64,000 nt of DNA from Fischerella muscicola SAG 1427-1 = PCC 73103 (lineage in GTDB: Bacteria > Cyanobacteriota > Cyanobacteriia > Cyanobacteriales > Nostocaceae), in contig NZ_AJLJ01000159.1 of assembly GCF_000317245.1 (NCBI RefSeq), positions 1-64,000 on the forward strand, in the 5' to 3' direction. A program made the position numbers and the translations under genes. Positions 28,977-38,311 of the stretch are shown one piece after another (within the stretch, counting starts at the first letter, position 1; each line of letters opens with the position of its first letter). The notes below the pieces were generated by a model that searched no databases, was not told the DNA's origin, and saw only the letters and a program-made list of their open reading frames with translations.

Positions 28977-31136
28977 TTATTGTGATTTAATCGTACTCTC
29001 TGGAGTAGGGTTGGGCTGATTTGAATTTTCAAATCCTGGAACGCCAAAGAAGAATAGAAGTAATACAAGGACAAATGCTGCAAATGCCCCTGTTGCTTTA
29101 ATTTGAGTTTTACTTAAAGGTATTTTTCCTTTTAAATCAAGAGTACCTGTAAAGAAGTAAGCTCCAATTCCTGCTAACGTGGCTGCTAAAAACCTTACTA
29201 TTGCTTGGGTTCCACCGTCCATTTGTCGGGGATAAAGTACAATAACGATGAAAAGAACTAAAACTGCCAATGCCATCGCTAGTGCTATTCCACGTTCAGC
29301 AGGTGAGGGTTGCGAGGATGGTTTACGCTCTTCTGGTTGGTTGTTACTCATAGGAATATTTCTAGAATTAGTATCGGGAATATAGGGTTTGTTGCGGTTC
29401 TCTATGGGTTCAATGCCGTCCAACAATTGTCGAGGATCATACTGTCTTTTTGAGCCTTTAGGAATAATAGGTAAGCCTTGCTTTTCATGTTCAAGCACGT
29501 TTTCATAGTCCTCAAAACAATCAGGGCCTTCTGGAAATCCTACTTGCTCTTCTGCCACCAATCCTTTGATAGTTTGGTGGATATCATTGAAATTAGAACG
29601 GATTATTGCTAGTAATTCTCGTCGATTTGAACCAGAACCTTTAATATAGATAACGATGTTGCGGTCTTCTTCATCACTCCTAACTAGCGCTCGGCTATTG
29701 TTGTGTTTAAGGACAATGCCACTGCGCCACCAAGTTTGGCGATCGCTGTAGCGATGCATCCGTACAATAAAGCGGGAGATAATGCTGCTGGGAAGGACGT
29801 TGTAATGATACCGAAATCTCAAGATGTCTTGCCATTGAACTGTAGTCGGTTCTTCTTCATCAGGCAATATACCTGTAGCTGGTTCTTCTTTAGGCAATAA
29901 GTCAGGAATGAGAAAACGATCTTCTTTATCTTCTAGTCGAAAACAGAGTTCAAATTTCTGTATCATATCGACGATAAACAACTGTTTATCGTCATAACGA
30001 CGATCTTCTACTTCTAGAATTCGTTGAAGTTGCTCACAATCTAAAATGCCCCGATATTCAAGTATCAGCCGATTGTCGTTGAGAATTTTGTAAACACCGT
30101 TCGTCACCCATTCGGGATTGAGAACTCCCATTTCTGCCAAACGCGGATCTTTGCGGAAATTGAGAATAATACCCAGATCATGCAGAAAGTCAATGAGAGT
30201 GGACTGTTTATACTTATTAATAACTTGCTCTTCGCGGCATATTTCTTCATATTGCTTGTAGGAAATATAATCTTCTGCCATTGTTTCCAGGCGAGTCTTC
30301 ACCTTAAACCAACTCTGGGGCAGGAGATCGTGGATATGTTCCAAATTCTCAAGTTCGTCAATAATGGCTGCTCGCAATTGTTCAATTCCATCTTTGGTTT
30401 TGCAGGAGACAGGCAAGATGTGGCGAATGCCGTATTTCCGTCTAAGTTTAGACTGATCAATATCAAGGGGGTGTTGATCTATCTTGTTACCAACAATAAT
30501 AATGGGAGAATCACCACCAAAACTTTGAATAATTTTGAGCCAGTATTCCAATCGGTTGCTCCGTTCATCCTCGCGCGCATTGATTACTACTAAGTAAAGA
30601 CTGCGTTTAGTGAGAAAGAATTGATGGGTGGCGTGCATAATTTCTTGTCCGCCAAAGTCCCACATATTCAGACAGATGATCTCCTCATTAACTGGAATCT
30701 GCCAGTTTTGAATATTTATGCCTTCAGTCTTGCCTTCGTGGGGGTCGTAGGAATCCTCAATCAGTCTTTTGACGAGAGAGGTTTTGCCCACATTGCCTTG
30801 TCCTACTAGTAGTACCTTTGCTTCATTGAGAGGTTTTGTCTCCTCAGCCTGCAAAGAGAAATAGTAACTGAGAATATTTACAGGATCACCCAAATTTTCC
30901 CTGTCTTCGCCTAAAATTTCAGGCGGAATATTCAGTTGATTGCCACGCAAATCCAGCTTCTCAAGTTTGGACAATTTCTGAATGGTCGGAGGCAAATTCA
31001 CTAGTTGATTGTTGCTGAGTTCAAGCCATTTCAAGTTGACCAGTTGCCCAATCTGGGATGGAAGTTTGGTTATCTGACTCCCAGTTAGAGTAAGCCTTTC
31101 TAAGTTAATTAAGTTTCCAATAGCTTCTGATAACAC
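28977..31136 (-). CDS. Roc-COR GTPase with leucine-rich repeats and C-terminal membrane segments; 5' part disrupted
   Basis: A 719-residue product from GTG 31136. Residues 1-75 are LRR units (LPSQIGQLVNLKWLELSNNQL). The Roc GTPase has P-loop GQGNVGKTSL (112-121), G3 DFGGQE (160-165) and NKID (217-220); the COR domain follows to about 540; the C-terminus has three hydrophobic segments (IALAMALAVLVLFIVIVLYP and two more) ending in a Pro/Asn-rich tail. Bacterial ROCO proteins are GTPases that dimerise through COR; roles are mostly unknown. The open frame continues to about 31249 as further LRR sequence (LTELPVEIFELRSLTWLDISGN) without an ATG, so the true 5' end is lost to the neighbouring element and a frameshift. 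It may be a decaying gene. Confidence 0.8.
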   Translation of the reverse strand: MLSEAIGNLINLERLTLTGSQITKLPSQIGQLVNLKWLELSNNQLVNLPPTIQKLSKLEKLDLRGNQLNIPPEILGEDRENLGDPVNILSYYFSLQAEETKPLNEAKVLLVGQGNVGKTSLVKRLIEDSYDPHEGKTEGINIQNWQIPVNEEIICLNMWDFGGQEIMHATHQFFLTKRSLYLVVINAREDERSNRLEYWLKIIQSFGGDSPIIIVGNKIDQHPLDIDQSKLRRKYGIRHILPVSCKTKDGIEQLRAAIIDELENLEHIHDLLPQSWFKVKTRLETMAEDYISYKQYEEICREEQVINKYKQSTLIDFLHDLGIILNFRKDPRLAEMGVLNPEWVTNGVYKILNDNRLILEYRGILDCEQLQRILEVEDRRYDDKQLFIVDMIQKFELCFRLEDKEDRFLIPDLLPKEEPATGILPDEEEPTTVQWQDILRFRYHYNVLPSSIISRFIVRMHRYSDRQTWWRSGIVLKHNNSRALVRSDEEDRNIVIYIKGSGSNRRELLAIIRSNFNDIHQTIKGLVAEEQVGFPEGPDCFEDYENVLEHEKQGLPIIPKGSKRQYDPRQLLDGIEPIENRNKPYIPDTNSRNIPMSNNQPEERKPSSQPSPAERGIALAMALAVLVLFIVIVLYPRQMDGGTQAIVRFLAATLAGIGAYFFTGTLDLKGKIPLSKTQIKATGAFAAFVLVLLLFFFGVPGFENSNQPNPTPESTIKSQ

Positions 31137-31257
31137 CCTAAGTGTTGAGTTACCACTTATATCAAGCCACGTGAGACTTCTTAGCTCAAAAATTTCTACA
31201 GGCAGTTCTGTTAACTGATCAGAGTTGAAGCTAAAAGTTAAGGCTCTTCATTACATA

Positions 31258-31410
31258 TTATGCTAAATTGCCTTCTAAATGCCTCTAAACCCTTGCTATG
31301 CAATAAAAATGAACATTATTTACTCAGATTTTAGGGCTTTGGCAGTGATTTACGGTTTTGAACTTGATTTTAGAGGCAAGTTTTGATGTTTAACTAATAA
31401 TTTGGCATAA
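31258..31410. mobile_element. MITE-like insertion between the two halves of the LRR/ROCO locus
   Basis: A 153-bp segment with terminal inverted repeats TTATGCTAAATT (31258-31269) and AATTTGGCATAA (31399-31410; 11 of 12 match). A second inverted repeat, GCCTCTAAA with TTTTAGAGGC, lies inside. It carries no gene. No clear target duplication is visible. Confidence 0.6.
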
Positions 31411-31833
31411 CAGATACTGAAGAACCAAAGTTAATAGATTAACCAACTGAAGAATTTCGAGAGGCAATGTAGTTAATGGATTTTTCCAAATATGTAGTGC
31501 AGTAAGTTTGGTAAGTCGCCTGATTTCACAGGGTATATTACTCAATTGATTTTGCCAGAGGTAGAGCGATTGCAAGTTAGTGAGTTGAAAAATTTCCGGT
31601 GGCAGACTGCTCAGTTTATTGTAGCCGAGGTCGAGCTTTTGCAAGTTAGTGAGTTGTCCAATTTCCGGTGGCAGACTGCTCAGTTTATTGTCGTTGAGGT
31701 TGAGCGTTGCCAAGTTAGTCAGTTGCCCAATTTCCGGTGGCAGACTGCTCAGTTGTTTTCTGCTGAGGTCAAGTTCTGTTGTGCCTTCTCTTGCTACTTG
31801 TTTAATTACCTGTAGCAGTTCTTTCTCTGTCAT
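31390..31833 (-). pseudogene. 5' fragment of the LRR/ROCO gene (leucine-rich repeats)
   Basis: ATG 31833 (MTEKELLQVIKQVAREGTT) opens a run of five or six LRR units of 23 residues (LPPEIGQLTNLATLNLNDNKL ...), then reads into the inserted element and stops at TAA after ...YLLCQIIS. Three units are nearly identical at DNA level in 69-bp steps (31594-31750). The start TEKELL..REGTTELDLS is typical of full-length LRR-ROCO proteins, so this is most simply the lost N-terminus of the downstream gene. It could still be made as a short LRR protein. Confidence 0.7.
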
Positions 31834-32030
31834 GAGCAATTACCGAACTCTTATTCAGTATTATAAAGTTAAGCTCAAAAGAAAGGAATCAGGATACAAA
31901 GGAAGCAACTGCAAATAATCCTGTTCGCCAAATCAAATAAAAAGTAAATTCCCCAAAATAACAACTAATCTCATATTATCTAGAGATAAAGTTACACAAT
32001 ACCAGAACATCCAATGCGATTGGTCGCCTG

Positions 32031-32208
32031 AAGTTGTCGTTAGCTCAAAACTTGCTGTCGTTACGACACAACTTGCTGTCGTTAGATCACAATTCATTGT
32101 CGTTAGATCACAATTCATTGTCGTTATGACACAACTCATTGTCGTTATGACACAACTTGTTGTCGTTATGACACAATTTGTTGTCGTTATGACACAACTT
32201 GTTGTCGT
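32031..32208. repeat. 21-bp tandem repeat array, about 8.5 copies
   Basis: Units follow TTGTTGTCGTTATGACACAAC with small changes; copies start at 32031, 32052, 32073 and so on in 21-base steps to 32198, then a partial copy. Because 21 is a multiple of 3, both strands show heptapeptide-repeat open frames, which I do not regard as genes. Confidence 0.85.
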
Positions 32209-32331
32209 AATAAACTATTGTCTTGAACTAAAATCCTTTTGCTTGGTATCTATACTGATAGTGCGATCGCAATGCAAGCAGCCTAACACTCATTACACTT
32301 TCACATCAATAAAGCGATCGCAGCTAAATAT

Positions 32332-33156
32332 CTAAACCCATTTACTAGGATCTACCTGATAATAACCTTGCAGTAACTCATACAATCCCGGATGCATTTT
32401 CAAGAACTGCTGCGGCTTTTCAAAAAATGTCTCAGTTGCAACAGCAAAAAACTCTGCGGGATTAGTCGCACCATAATTATTCAAGACATTTTTTATACCT
32501 CGTTGCACATCATTGCAGAGTTGTTGATATGCTTGTGTCATCACCCTAGACCAAATGGGATAATCTGATTTTTGTGGCAAAATTGGTACACCTTGGGCTT
32601 TACCTTCCTCTTGATCTAACTGGTGAGCAAATTCATGCAAAATCACGTTATGTCCATCACTCCAGTTACGAGTATCTTGTTCCACCTGTTCCCAAGATAA
32701 TACTACCTGATCACGACTCCACGACTCACCCAATCTTGCGACACGCCTTTCTTCAACAACATATTCACTAGTTGCAACAGTTTCGTTGACAAAATATGCG
32801 CTGGGATAAATTAAAATCGAACGTAGCTTGGGAAAATATTCGCCACGTTCATTCAGCAACAGTAGACATGCGACAGCAGCAATAGTTAACTTCATTTCTT
32901 CTGTCATCTGCAATCCTTGACAGCCAATGAATTGTTTTTCTGCTAAAAATACTTGCACATGTCCTTGTAGGCGTCTGCGTTCATCGGGAGAAAGACGAGT
33001 GTAAATGGGAAGATTATTTTCAATAATAGAATTCCAAAGTGGAGGAAAAAGAAGTTTTTTCAGACGATTTCTTCGTTTTTTGGTAATGATAGGACTGATT
33101 AAGATTCCAGTGACAATTAGACCAATAATAAGTAAAACAATAATAGTTGGAATCAT
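32332..33156 (-). CDS. mtfA: MtfA-type zinc metallopeptidase (M90)
   Basis: A 274-residue protein. An N-terminal hydrophobic segment (IPTIIVLLIIGLIVTGILI) is followed by LSPDERRRLQGHVQVFLAEKQFIG and the zinc motif HEFAHQLDQEEG with HEFAH at 174-178; a further conserved Glu is in NPAEFFAVATETFFEKPQQ. In enterobacteria MtfA binds the repressor Mlc and has aminopeptidase activity; no Mlc is seen here, so its substrate is open. The N-terminal membrane anchor is present, unlike the soluble E. coli protein. Confidence 0.88.
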   Translation of the reverse strand: MIPTIIVLLIIGLIVTGILISPIITKKRRNRLKKLLFPPLWNSIIENNLPIYTRLSPDERRRLQGHVQVFLAEKQFIGCQGLQMTEEMKLTIAAVACLLLLNERGEYFPKLRSILIYPSAYFVNETVATSEYVVEERRVARLGESWSRDQVVLSWEQVEQDTRNWSDGHNVILHEFAHQLDQEEGKAQGVPILPQKSDYPIWSRVMTQAYQQLCNDVQRGIKNVLNNYGATNPAEFFAVATETFFEKPQQFLKMHPGLYELLQGYYQVDPSKWV

Positions 33157-33229
33157 TGTTTTTTGTTTGCTGTCTCAGCTTAGTAGATGCATCAGGGACA
33201 ATAGTCCCTGTGCAGTATCTTGTAAAAAA

Positions 33230-33940
33230 CTATCCTGCTAAATTACTCATCACAAAACTATTTTGTTGAGTACATAAAATCTCAAAAATTGCCATTGTAA
33301 AATCTACTAATTCTCTATCATTCAATTCTCGGCGCGATCGCTTGCCATATTTCTGTTGTAAATACCGTCTTCCCTGTTCTGGCTTCCAGCCTAATTGTTT
33401 TAGATAAGTATCAGTTTGTGCCATCATTATTTCTCGTAATTCAGGACTTGTGGCACTCTCAGGCTTATATATCTGATTAATTTTCTGACTAACTTTTTGT
33501 TCTAAAGATAGCAAGTCAACTTCATTGTGTTCATCCCAGTTGATCTTGATAGCTTGATAAGTTATTGGATTATAAATTGTACAAAATACAACCTTTTTGT
33601 CTCCAGGAGAAACTACAATTGTCAATGGTTGATGCAGTTGCTCACTCGTGAGAATATCCAAAGATAGCAATAAACTTTTAGAGAAGAAAGAATCTCTACC
33701 AGAACGGATAATATAAGGTTGTTCTGCTAAAATATGCAAATCTATTTTTTCTGTTTCTCCATATGTCGTTTCAACTTTTTTATTACATTCTATCCTCGTG
33801 ATTACTCCAGTCAAAGCTTTGTCATAAATTGGAATATGTCTCTGTTCTTCAGAAAGCATATACCAACAGTGATCTGCTTCTCTACTAACAAAAACATATT
33901 GAGGTTTTGGTACGCTTCCAAATCCTAGTTTAATTTCCAT
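33230..33940 (-). CDS. Unknown protein with an OB-like N-terminus and a conserved C-terminal helical motif
   Basis: A 236-residue soluble product. The first 110 residues read as beta strands with an odd number of short loops (GVITRIECNKKVETTYGETEKIDLHI). The C-terminus (182-226) has TYLKQLGWKPEQGRRYLQQKYGKRSRRELNDRELVDFTMAIFEIL, a helix pattern I have seen attached to the end of various cyanobacterial and phage proteins. No catalytic motif. The gene is followed at 33189-33210 by a small palindrome (GGGACAATAGTCCC). Function unknown. Confidence 0.65.
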   Translation of the reverse strand: MEIKLGFGSVPKPQYVFVSREADHCWYMLSEEQRHIPIYDKALTGVITRIECNKKVETTYGETEKIDLHILAEQPYIIRSGRDSFFSKSLLLSLDILTSEQLHQPLTIVVSPGDKKVVFCTIYNPITYQAIKINWDEHNEVDLLSLEQKVSQKINQIYKPESATSPELREIMMAQTDTYLKQLGWKPEQGRRYLQQKYGKRSRRELNDRELVDFTMAIFEILCTQQNSFVMSNLAG

Positions 33941-34344
33941 TTTGCCTCTGTGTGATGCGATTTAGTTATTTACCAACAGGTTTTACAGATGATTCTGCAA
34001 AACTAAGAGTTTGGTTACACATATAGTTCCCTGATGTAGAGAGTAATTATTTATCGGGAGCAAAATAAGTTCACATTTGGATAAGATATATTTTAGTATT
34101 TTTGTACTAGTAAAAGCAAGATAAGTAATACGATTTCGCTTTCATCAGCCTAGACAAATGCAGGGGTGTATAGCTTATACAATCCTACGGGTATCTGCTG
34201 CGATGCTCCTTTAGGAGCAGTATTGGACCATCACAAAAATTTAGTTCAATACCCCAATTTCCTATTACCTATTACCTATTACCGGCTTCAACGGTTAGAA
34301 TATTGGCTTCTAGTTTGCGTGTTGTATAAAAATTAAGGTGTCAA
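33941..34344. other. Intergenic region before the histidine kinase
   Basis: Holds divergent upstream regions and small palindromic motifs (GCTCCTTTAGGAGC near 34204-34217). No gene or RNA recognised. Confidence 0.35.
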
Positions 34345-35697
34345 GTGGCACAGGAATATTTTTCAGAAATAGCACCACCATCACTTTTAAGTGGTAGTGA
34401 TCGCGATCTTGATTTAGAGTCTACTCTCCAAGAGCTACAGCTGTACAACTTCCAAGTTGAAACCAGTTGTACAGGTACAGAGATAGCCAAAGTTTTTGAG
34501 AAAAACCCACTGTTACCAGGAGTAATCTTAGTAGAACAGGGAAAATACACTGGAATGATTTCGCAGCGACGACTGCTGGAATTTTTCATCCGTCCCTATG
34601 GACAAGAGTTATTTTTTAGTCAACCTTTAAGTGTGATTTACAGTTATGCTCGTACTCCTGTTTTAATATTGCCTGAAACTACGCCGATTTTGGCAGCAAT
34701 GCAACTAGCGCTGAGGCGATCGCCGGAACATTTAGCAGAACCAGTGGTTGTACAAACTGTGCATGACACTTACACATTGTTGGATATACAGCAATTGAAT
34801 ATTGCTTCTTGGCAAATTCGTGGTATCGAAACTCAAGTGCGCTACGAACGTAGCCAAGCCCAGATGATTCAAAATGATAAAATGGCAAATCTAGGACGCT
34901 TGGTAGATGGGATAGCTCATGAGATTTTAGATCCAGTAGGTTTTATTTGGGGTAACTTAACTTATGTCTCCAATTACAGCCAAGATTTACTCAAACTGAT
35001 CGCAGCTTATGAAAGTCAGTTATCATTACCTTGTGAAGAAATAAATTATCTCAAACAAGAAATAGAATTTGATTTTTTAGAACAAGATTTATTACAAGCT
35101 CTTACTAGTATTCGTGCGGGAGCAGAAAGATTAAAAAAATTAGTGATTAGCTTACAAAATTTTTGTCATATCGATGAGATTTATCCCAAGCCTGCCGATT
35201 TACATGCATGTATAGATAATATTCTGTTAATCATCAATAGCAGGATTCAAGGAGAAATAGAAATTATTAGAAATTACGGTCGTCTACCTCCAATATCATG
35301 TTTTATTGGACAATTACATCAAGTATTTATGAATCTTTTAAGTCACTCTGTAGACTCATTACTTGATGAAGCAGTACGATATCATTTAAACCCTATCAGA
35401 CAAGCTAATAAACCGCGAATTGAGATTACTACAGAAGTCGTCTCTCAAGAATCTACTATATCAGAAATGCCAGATTCACGATGGGTTGCCATTTACATTC
35501 GAGACAATGGCCCAGGAATGTCTGATAAATTAAAACAGCAAATTCTAGAATCTTTTTCTGTGGAAAAAAGAGCTAACAAAGAAACTAGTCTTGCAGTAAG
35601 TTATCGCATTATTACAGCCAGACATGGTGGTAAATTTAATTTATCTTCAGAAGTTGGTATAGGTACGAAATTTACAATTTTATTGCCTTTGTTATAA
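34345..35697 (+). CDS. Histidine kinase-like protein with CBS-like N-terminus and degenerate ATP-binding lid
   Basis: A 450-residue soluble product from GTG 34345. Residues 25-150 resemble a CBS pair (AKVFEKNPLLPGVILVEQGKYTGMISQRRLLEFF). The H box is present (MANLGRLVDGIAHEILDPVGFIWGNL, His about 195). The ATPase domain has a changed N box (VFMNLLSHSVDSL, second Asn replaced by His), a good G1 box (IRDNGPGMSDKL), but the G2 box GTGLGL is replaced by ANKETSLAVSYRII, although the following RHGGKFNLSSEVGIGTKFTILLP is normal. ATP binding may be weak or altered. No response regulator is beside it. Confidence 0.85.
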   Translation: MAQEYFSEIAPPSLLSGSDRDLDLESTLQELQLYNFQVETSCTGTEIAKVFEKNPLLPGVILVEQGKYTGMISQRRLLEFFIRPYGQELFFSQPLSVIYSYARTPVLILPETTPILAAMQLALRRSPEHLAEPVVVQTVHDTYTLLDIQQLNIASWQIRGIETQVRYERSQAQMIQNDKMANLGRLVDGIAHEILDPVGFIWGNLTYVSNYSQDLLKLIAAYESQLSLPCEEINYLKQEIEFDFLEQDLLQALTSIRAGAERLKKLVISLQNFCHIDEIYPKPADLHACIDNILLIINSRIQGEIEIIRNYGRLPPISCFIGQLHQVFMNLLSHSVDSLLDEAVRYHLNPIRQANKPRIEITTEVVSQESTISEMPDSRWVAIYIRDNGPGMSDKLKQQILESFSVEKRANKETSLAVSYRIITARHGGKFNLSSEVGIGTKFTILLPLL

Positions 35698-35785
35698 TTT
35701 GTTAGCTTGTAAACTTTCAATTGCACTTTAGTTAAAAGTTATATCAAACCCAATCTTTTAGATCATTTACTATCAGAAATGAGGA

Positions 35786-35821
35786 AAAATAAAAGCCTAT
35801 CTCTTTATAAGAGAAAGGCTT
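35786..35821 (-). terminator. Terminator of the distal PRC/DUF2382 gene
   Basis: On the minus strand AAGCCTTTCTCTTATAAAGA... forms a stem (arms 35793-35805 and 35809-35821, with small defects) followed by TTTTATTTTT. It ends the gene at 35860. Confidence 0.65.
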
Positions 35822-35859
35822 ACCAAAGAGGATTTGAGTTTTATCATTTACGATAAATA

Positions 35860-36726
35860 TTACTTAATTGACGTACGTTCAAACCACTCCTCATATTTTT
35901 TCTGATATTCTTCATTTTCGACCACAATCGTCACTCGTACTTTTTGACATCCATGATTTCGTTCTAATGCGATCGCATTTAAAAGCAGACTAGCAATTTT
36001 TGGTGAATTAAAGTCTCCACTTACAGTCAAATTATCATCATGTATATCAACTTCGTGTTCGTGTTTTTCTAGCTGGCTCAGTTCAATACCAGAAATTTCT
36101 CCTTGACTCAAAGCGAATTCTGCAAGTAATTTATTTTCTGGACTGACTTGTTCAATCACAAGTTTTTCATATTGCACTGGGACTTGTACCATTCGTGTTT
36201 CGATTTCTTTACGAACAATGACGTCACCAATTTTTCGTTTTTTTCGATTCACAATTAATCGTTCACTTAACAAACGAATAATTTCTTCTTCTGTTTTTTC
36301 ACCAATTTCATTTTGTTCCAAGTTGATATCTTGAGCAGTATTAATTACTGGCTCTACATTGGAAGTTTCTAAATTATTATTAGTCATTGGTGATTGGGAA
36401 TATTCAGGCATATGTTTAATGTGTGATTTATCTACGTCTAATAAAACAGATTTAGTAGCTATGTCAATTTTATTGATTAATTTGCTAGGTAACAATAGGT
36501 AACTGTGATGTTCCGAAGGATGTTCAGAAGATTGTAGACTTGGTAACGGTGTAAAGCTAGTGACTATCAAATTAACTTTGTGATTGTAATCTATAATTAA
36601 ATCTCTAACTCTACCGATTAGCAAACCTTGCCTGTCAATGACTGCAAAGTTTCTAATCTTTCTGATCAATTTGTGAAGCAAATCGTGAACATGAACTTGA
36701 TTACTATTGATTAATTGTTTTTTCAT
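35860..36726 (-). CDS. DUF2382 protein with degenerate PRC-barrel start
   Basis: A 288-residue product. The N-terminus (IRNFAVIDRQGLLIGRVRDLIIDYN) resembles a PRC barrel, then a linker of low complexity, then the DUF2382 domain (LLSERLIVNRKKRKIGDVIVRKEIETRMVQVPVQYEKLVIEQV). The C-terminus adds about 80 residues (GDFNSPKIASLLLNAIALERN...) not in the neighbour. PRC and DUF2382 often occur together in cyanobacterial and actinobacterial stress proteins; function unknown. The gene is a paralogue of the adjacent one and lies 190 bases behind it. Confidence 0.8.
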   Translation of the reverse strand: MKKQLINSNQVHVHDLLHKLIRKIRNFAVIDRQGLLIGRVRDLIIDYNHKVNLIVTSFTPLPSLQSSEHPSEHHSYLLLPSKLINKIDIATKSVLLDVDKSHIKHMPEYSQSPMTNNNLETSNVEPVINTAQDINLEQNEIGEKTEEEIIRLLSERLIVNRKKRKIGDVIVRKEIETRMVQVPVQYEKLVIEQVSPENKLLAEFALSQGEISGIELSQLEKHEHEVDIHDDNLTVSGDFNSPKIASLLLNAIALERNHGCQKVRVTIVVENEEYQKKYEEWFERTSIK

Positions 36727-36787
36727 TTCATTAACAAAAAATATTAAATTAGAAGAATATTATATTTATTTATATTTATAAGTCATT

Positions 36788-36823
36788 AAGTGCAGGTAAA
36801 TTAGATTAAATTTACCTGCACTT
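36788..36823. terminator. 15-bp perfect hairpin between the two DUF2382 genes
   Basis: AAGTGCAGGTAAATT (36788-36802) pairs with 36809-36823; TTTATC follows on the plus strand. On the minus strand there is only a poor T run, so as a terminator for 36917-37822 it would be weak. Confidence 0.5.
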
Positions 36824-36916
36824 TTATCTAACTAGCGATCAGTTCCTAGTGTATAGTCAATCATTCGACTCATGCATCACACACTATAAACAAACTTAGG
36901 CTAGTTACATCCATCA

Positions 36917-37822
36917 TTAACGTTGTTCATCAATTGGGAGATTAGGGCTATTTACATCCAATTCTTCACGACGAATTGTGTCTTGAGCCTCAACAGTCTC
37001 GCGATCTATTTCTTTTCTTACTCTGACTTCTTCACGCAATACAGCTTCTTTGCGAATTTCGGGAGTTTCTTCGTAGATATCTACACGAGCAACTTCACCT
37101 TCACGGAAGTTGGCTTCACCAGGAGCAACTGCTCTACCTGCGTCATTAGGAGTAACTCGTTCAACGACTACTCTCTCTTTTTCTACAGGAACTGCAACTC
37201 GTGCTGTTTCTGTTTCAACGTGCTTACCAACTGTTACTTCCCCAACTTTCTGGCGTCGTTTATTGGCGATTAAGCGTTCTTCATATAGTCTGAGAGTTTG
37301 ATGATTTTGTTCATTCAACCCAAACAAAGAAGGTTCGCGATCATAGGTGTAGCTATCACGATCATATACGGGAGTAGCGCCAGTATAACCAGCAGTAGAA
37401 ACTGGCTGATATGGCATTTCGACACTAGTTTGATCAGTTAGAGGAGCAGATGCTTCTAGTGGTGCAGGATTACGATATACACCTCTTACTCGTTCTTCAT
37501 AATCGTAATCAACTGTTTGACGTTCGTCGTATTCAGGTAAGTTATCAGCTTGCTCTCTAGTCATACCAATAACATAGACGCGATCGTTAGTATGATCTAT
37601 GCGAGAACGTCCAACTGGTAACAATACTTTCTTACCAAAAATCCAGAAGCCCATATCCACAACTAAATAGCGAAAATGACCTTCTTCATCTACTAAAACA
37701 TCATGAACTGTACCAATCTTTTCATCAGTTCCTTCTGCATAAACACTCATTCCTTTGATGTCACTTCCACCAAGAGTATCGCGGTAGTTGGGATCAAAAT
37801 CTGTTAGTTTATAAAGAGCCAT
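36917..37822 (-). CDS. PRC-barrel / DUF2382 protein
   Basis: A 301-residue product. The N-terminal PRC barrel (DTLGGSDIKGMSVYAEGTDEKIGTVHDVLVDEEGHFRYLVVDMG, residues 15-60) and the C-terminal DUF2382 domain (LYEERLIANKRRQKVGEVTVGKHVETETARVAVPVEKERVVVERV) are both complete; between them is a flexible Tyr/Pro/Ser-rich region. The family is abundant in desiccation-tolerant cyanobacteria; a stress role is inferred from the family only. It is followed by its shorter paralogue. Confidence 0.88.
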   Translation of the reverse strand: MALYKLTDFDPNYRDTLGGSDIKGMSVYAEGTDEKIGTVHDVLVDEEGHFRYLVVDMGFWIFGKKVLLPVGRSRIDHTNDRVYVIGMTREQADNLPEYDERQTVDYDYEERVRGVYRNPAPLEASAPLTDQTSVEMPYQPVSTAGYTGATPVYDRDSYTYDREPSLFGLNEQNHQTLRLYEERLIANKRRQKVGEVTVGKHVETETARVAVPVEKERVVVERVTPNDAGRAVAPGEANFREGEVARVDIYEETPEIRKEAVLREEVRVRKEIDRETVEAQDTIRREELDVNSPNLPIDEQR

Positions 37823-38010
37823 ATTGAATCTCCCTAAGCCGTTTTTTATCTGTTCAGTACTACGCTATTAATTTATTGAGTTTTATTTATCTTCCTAACG
37901 AATGAATCAGTTTCTTAAGGATGTTATCTATGGATGTATTTTGGTATGAGGGATTGGGGACAAGGGAGACGGGAGACAAGGGAGAATAATTACAACCAAT
38001 AACCAACCAC

Positions 38011-38127
38011 TAAGTACAGCATTTCATTAATTCGTAGCGAATTATATGTACAAATACTCTGCGTCCCTCAGCGCTGACTTTGCGTTCCTCTGCGTTTAAA
38101 ATACGATTTTACGCAAAGCTGTACTTA
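38011..38127. repeat. MITE-like element with TAAGTACAGC ends
   Basis: 117 bp with TAAGTACAGC at 38011-38020 and its complement GCTGTACTTA at 38118-38127. The middle (CTCTGCGTCCCTCAGCG, CTCTGCGTTTAAAATACG) is shared in part with the spacer at 9885-9945. It lies between the DUF2382 gene and glgA; the rest of this spacer holds G+A-rich low-complexity repeats at 37952-37986. Confidence 0.6.
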
Positions 38128-38311
38128 AGAATTAACTTGACTATAGGGAACAGGTTAAGAGTTTTTTCATGCGTTGTTGGTGTACGCAGTTCATGATGGC
38201 TACTAATCGTAATTTCAGGTATCACCCCACTACCCTATTGTCAATGAGTACATCTTTCATATACTGGTGAGTAGATAGTAAAGATGAAGTTTTATGAAGC
38301 GAGGGTAGGGC

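Noticed and set aside
31240..31420. The break between LRR halves as a simple insertion
   Set aside because: Deleting the 153-bp element does not join the frames; a frameshift is also needed, so a plain insertion model was not accepted.
31546..31918. Two plus-strand open frames with repeated peptides opposite the LRR fragment
   Set aside because: Antisense of the 69-bp LRR repeats; the repeat pattern comes from the other strand.
31933..32335. Heptapeptide-repeat open frames on both strands (MTQLVVV-like and TTASCVV-like)
   Set aside because: By-product of a 21-bp tandem repeat; no start signals or non-repeat domain.
36788..36823. Hairpin as a strong terminator for the PRC/DUF2382 gene
   Set aside because: Perfect stem, but no T run on the minus strand; reported only as a hairpin.
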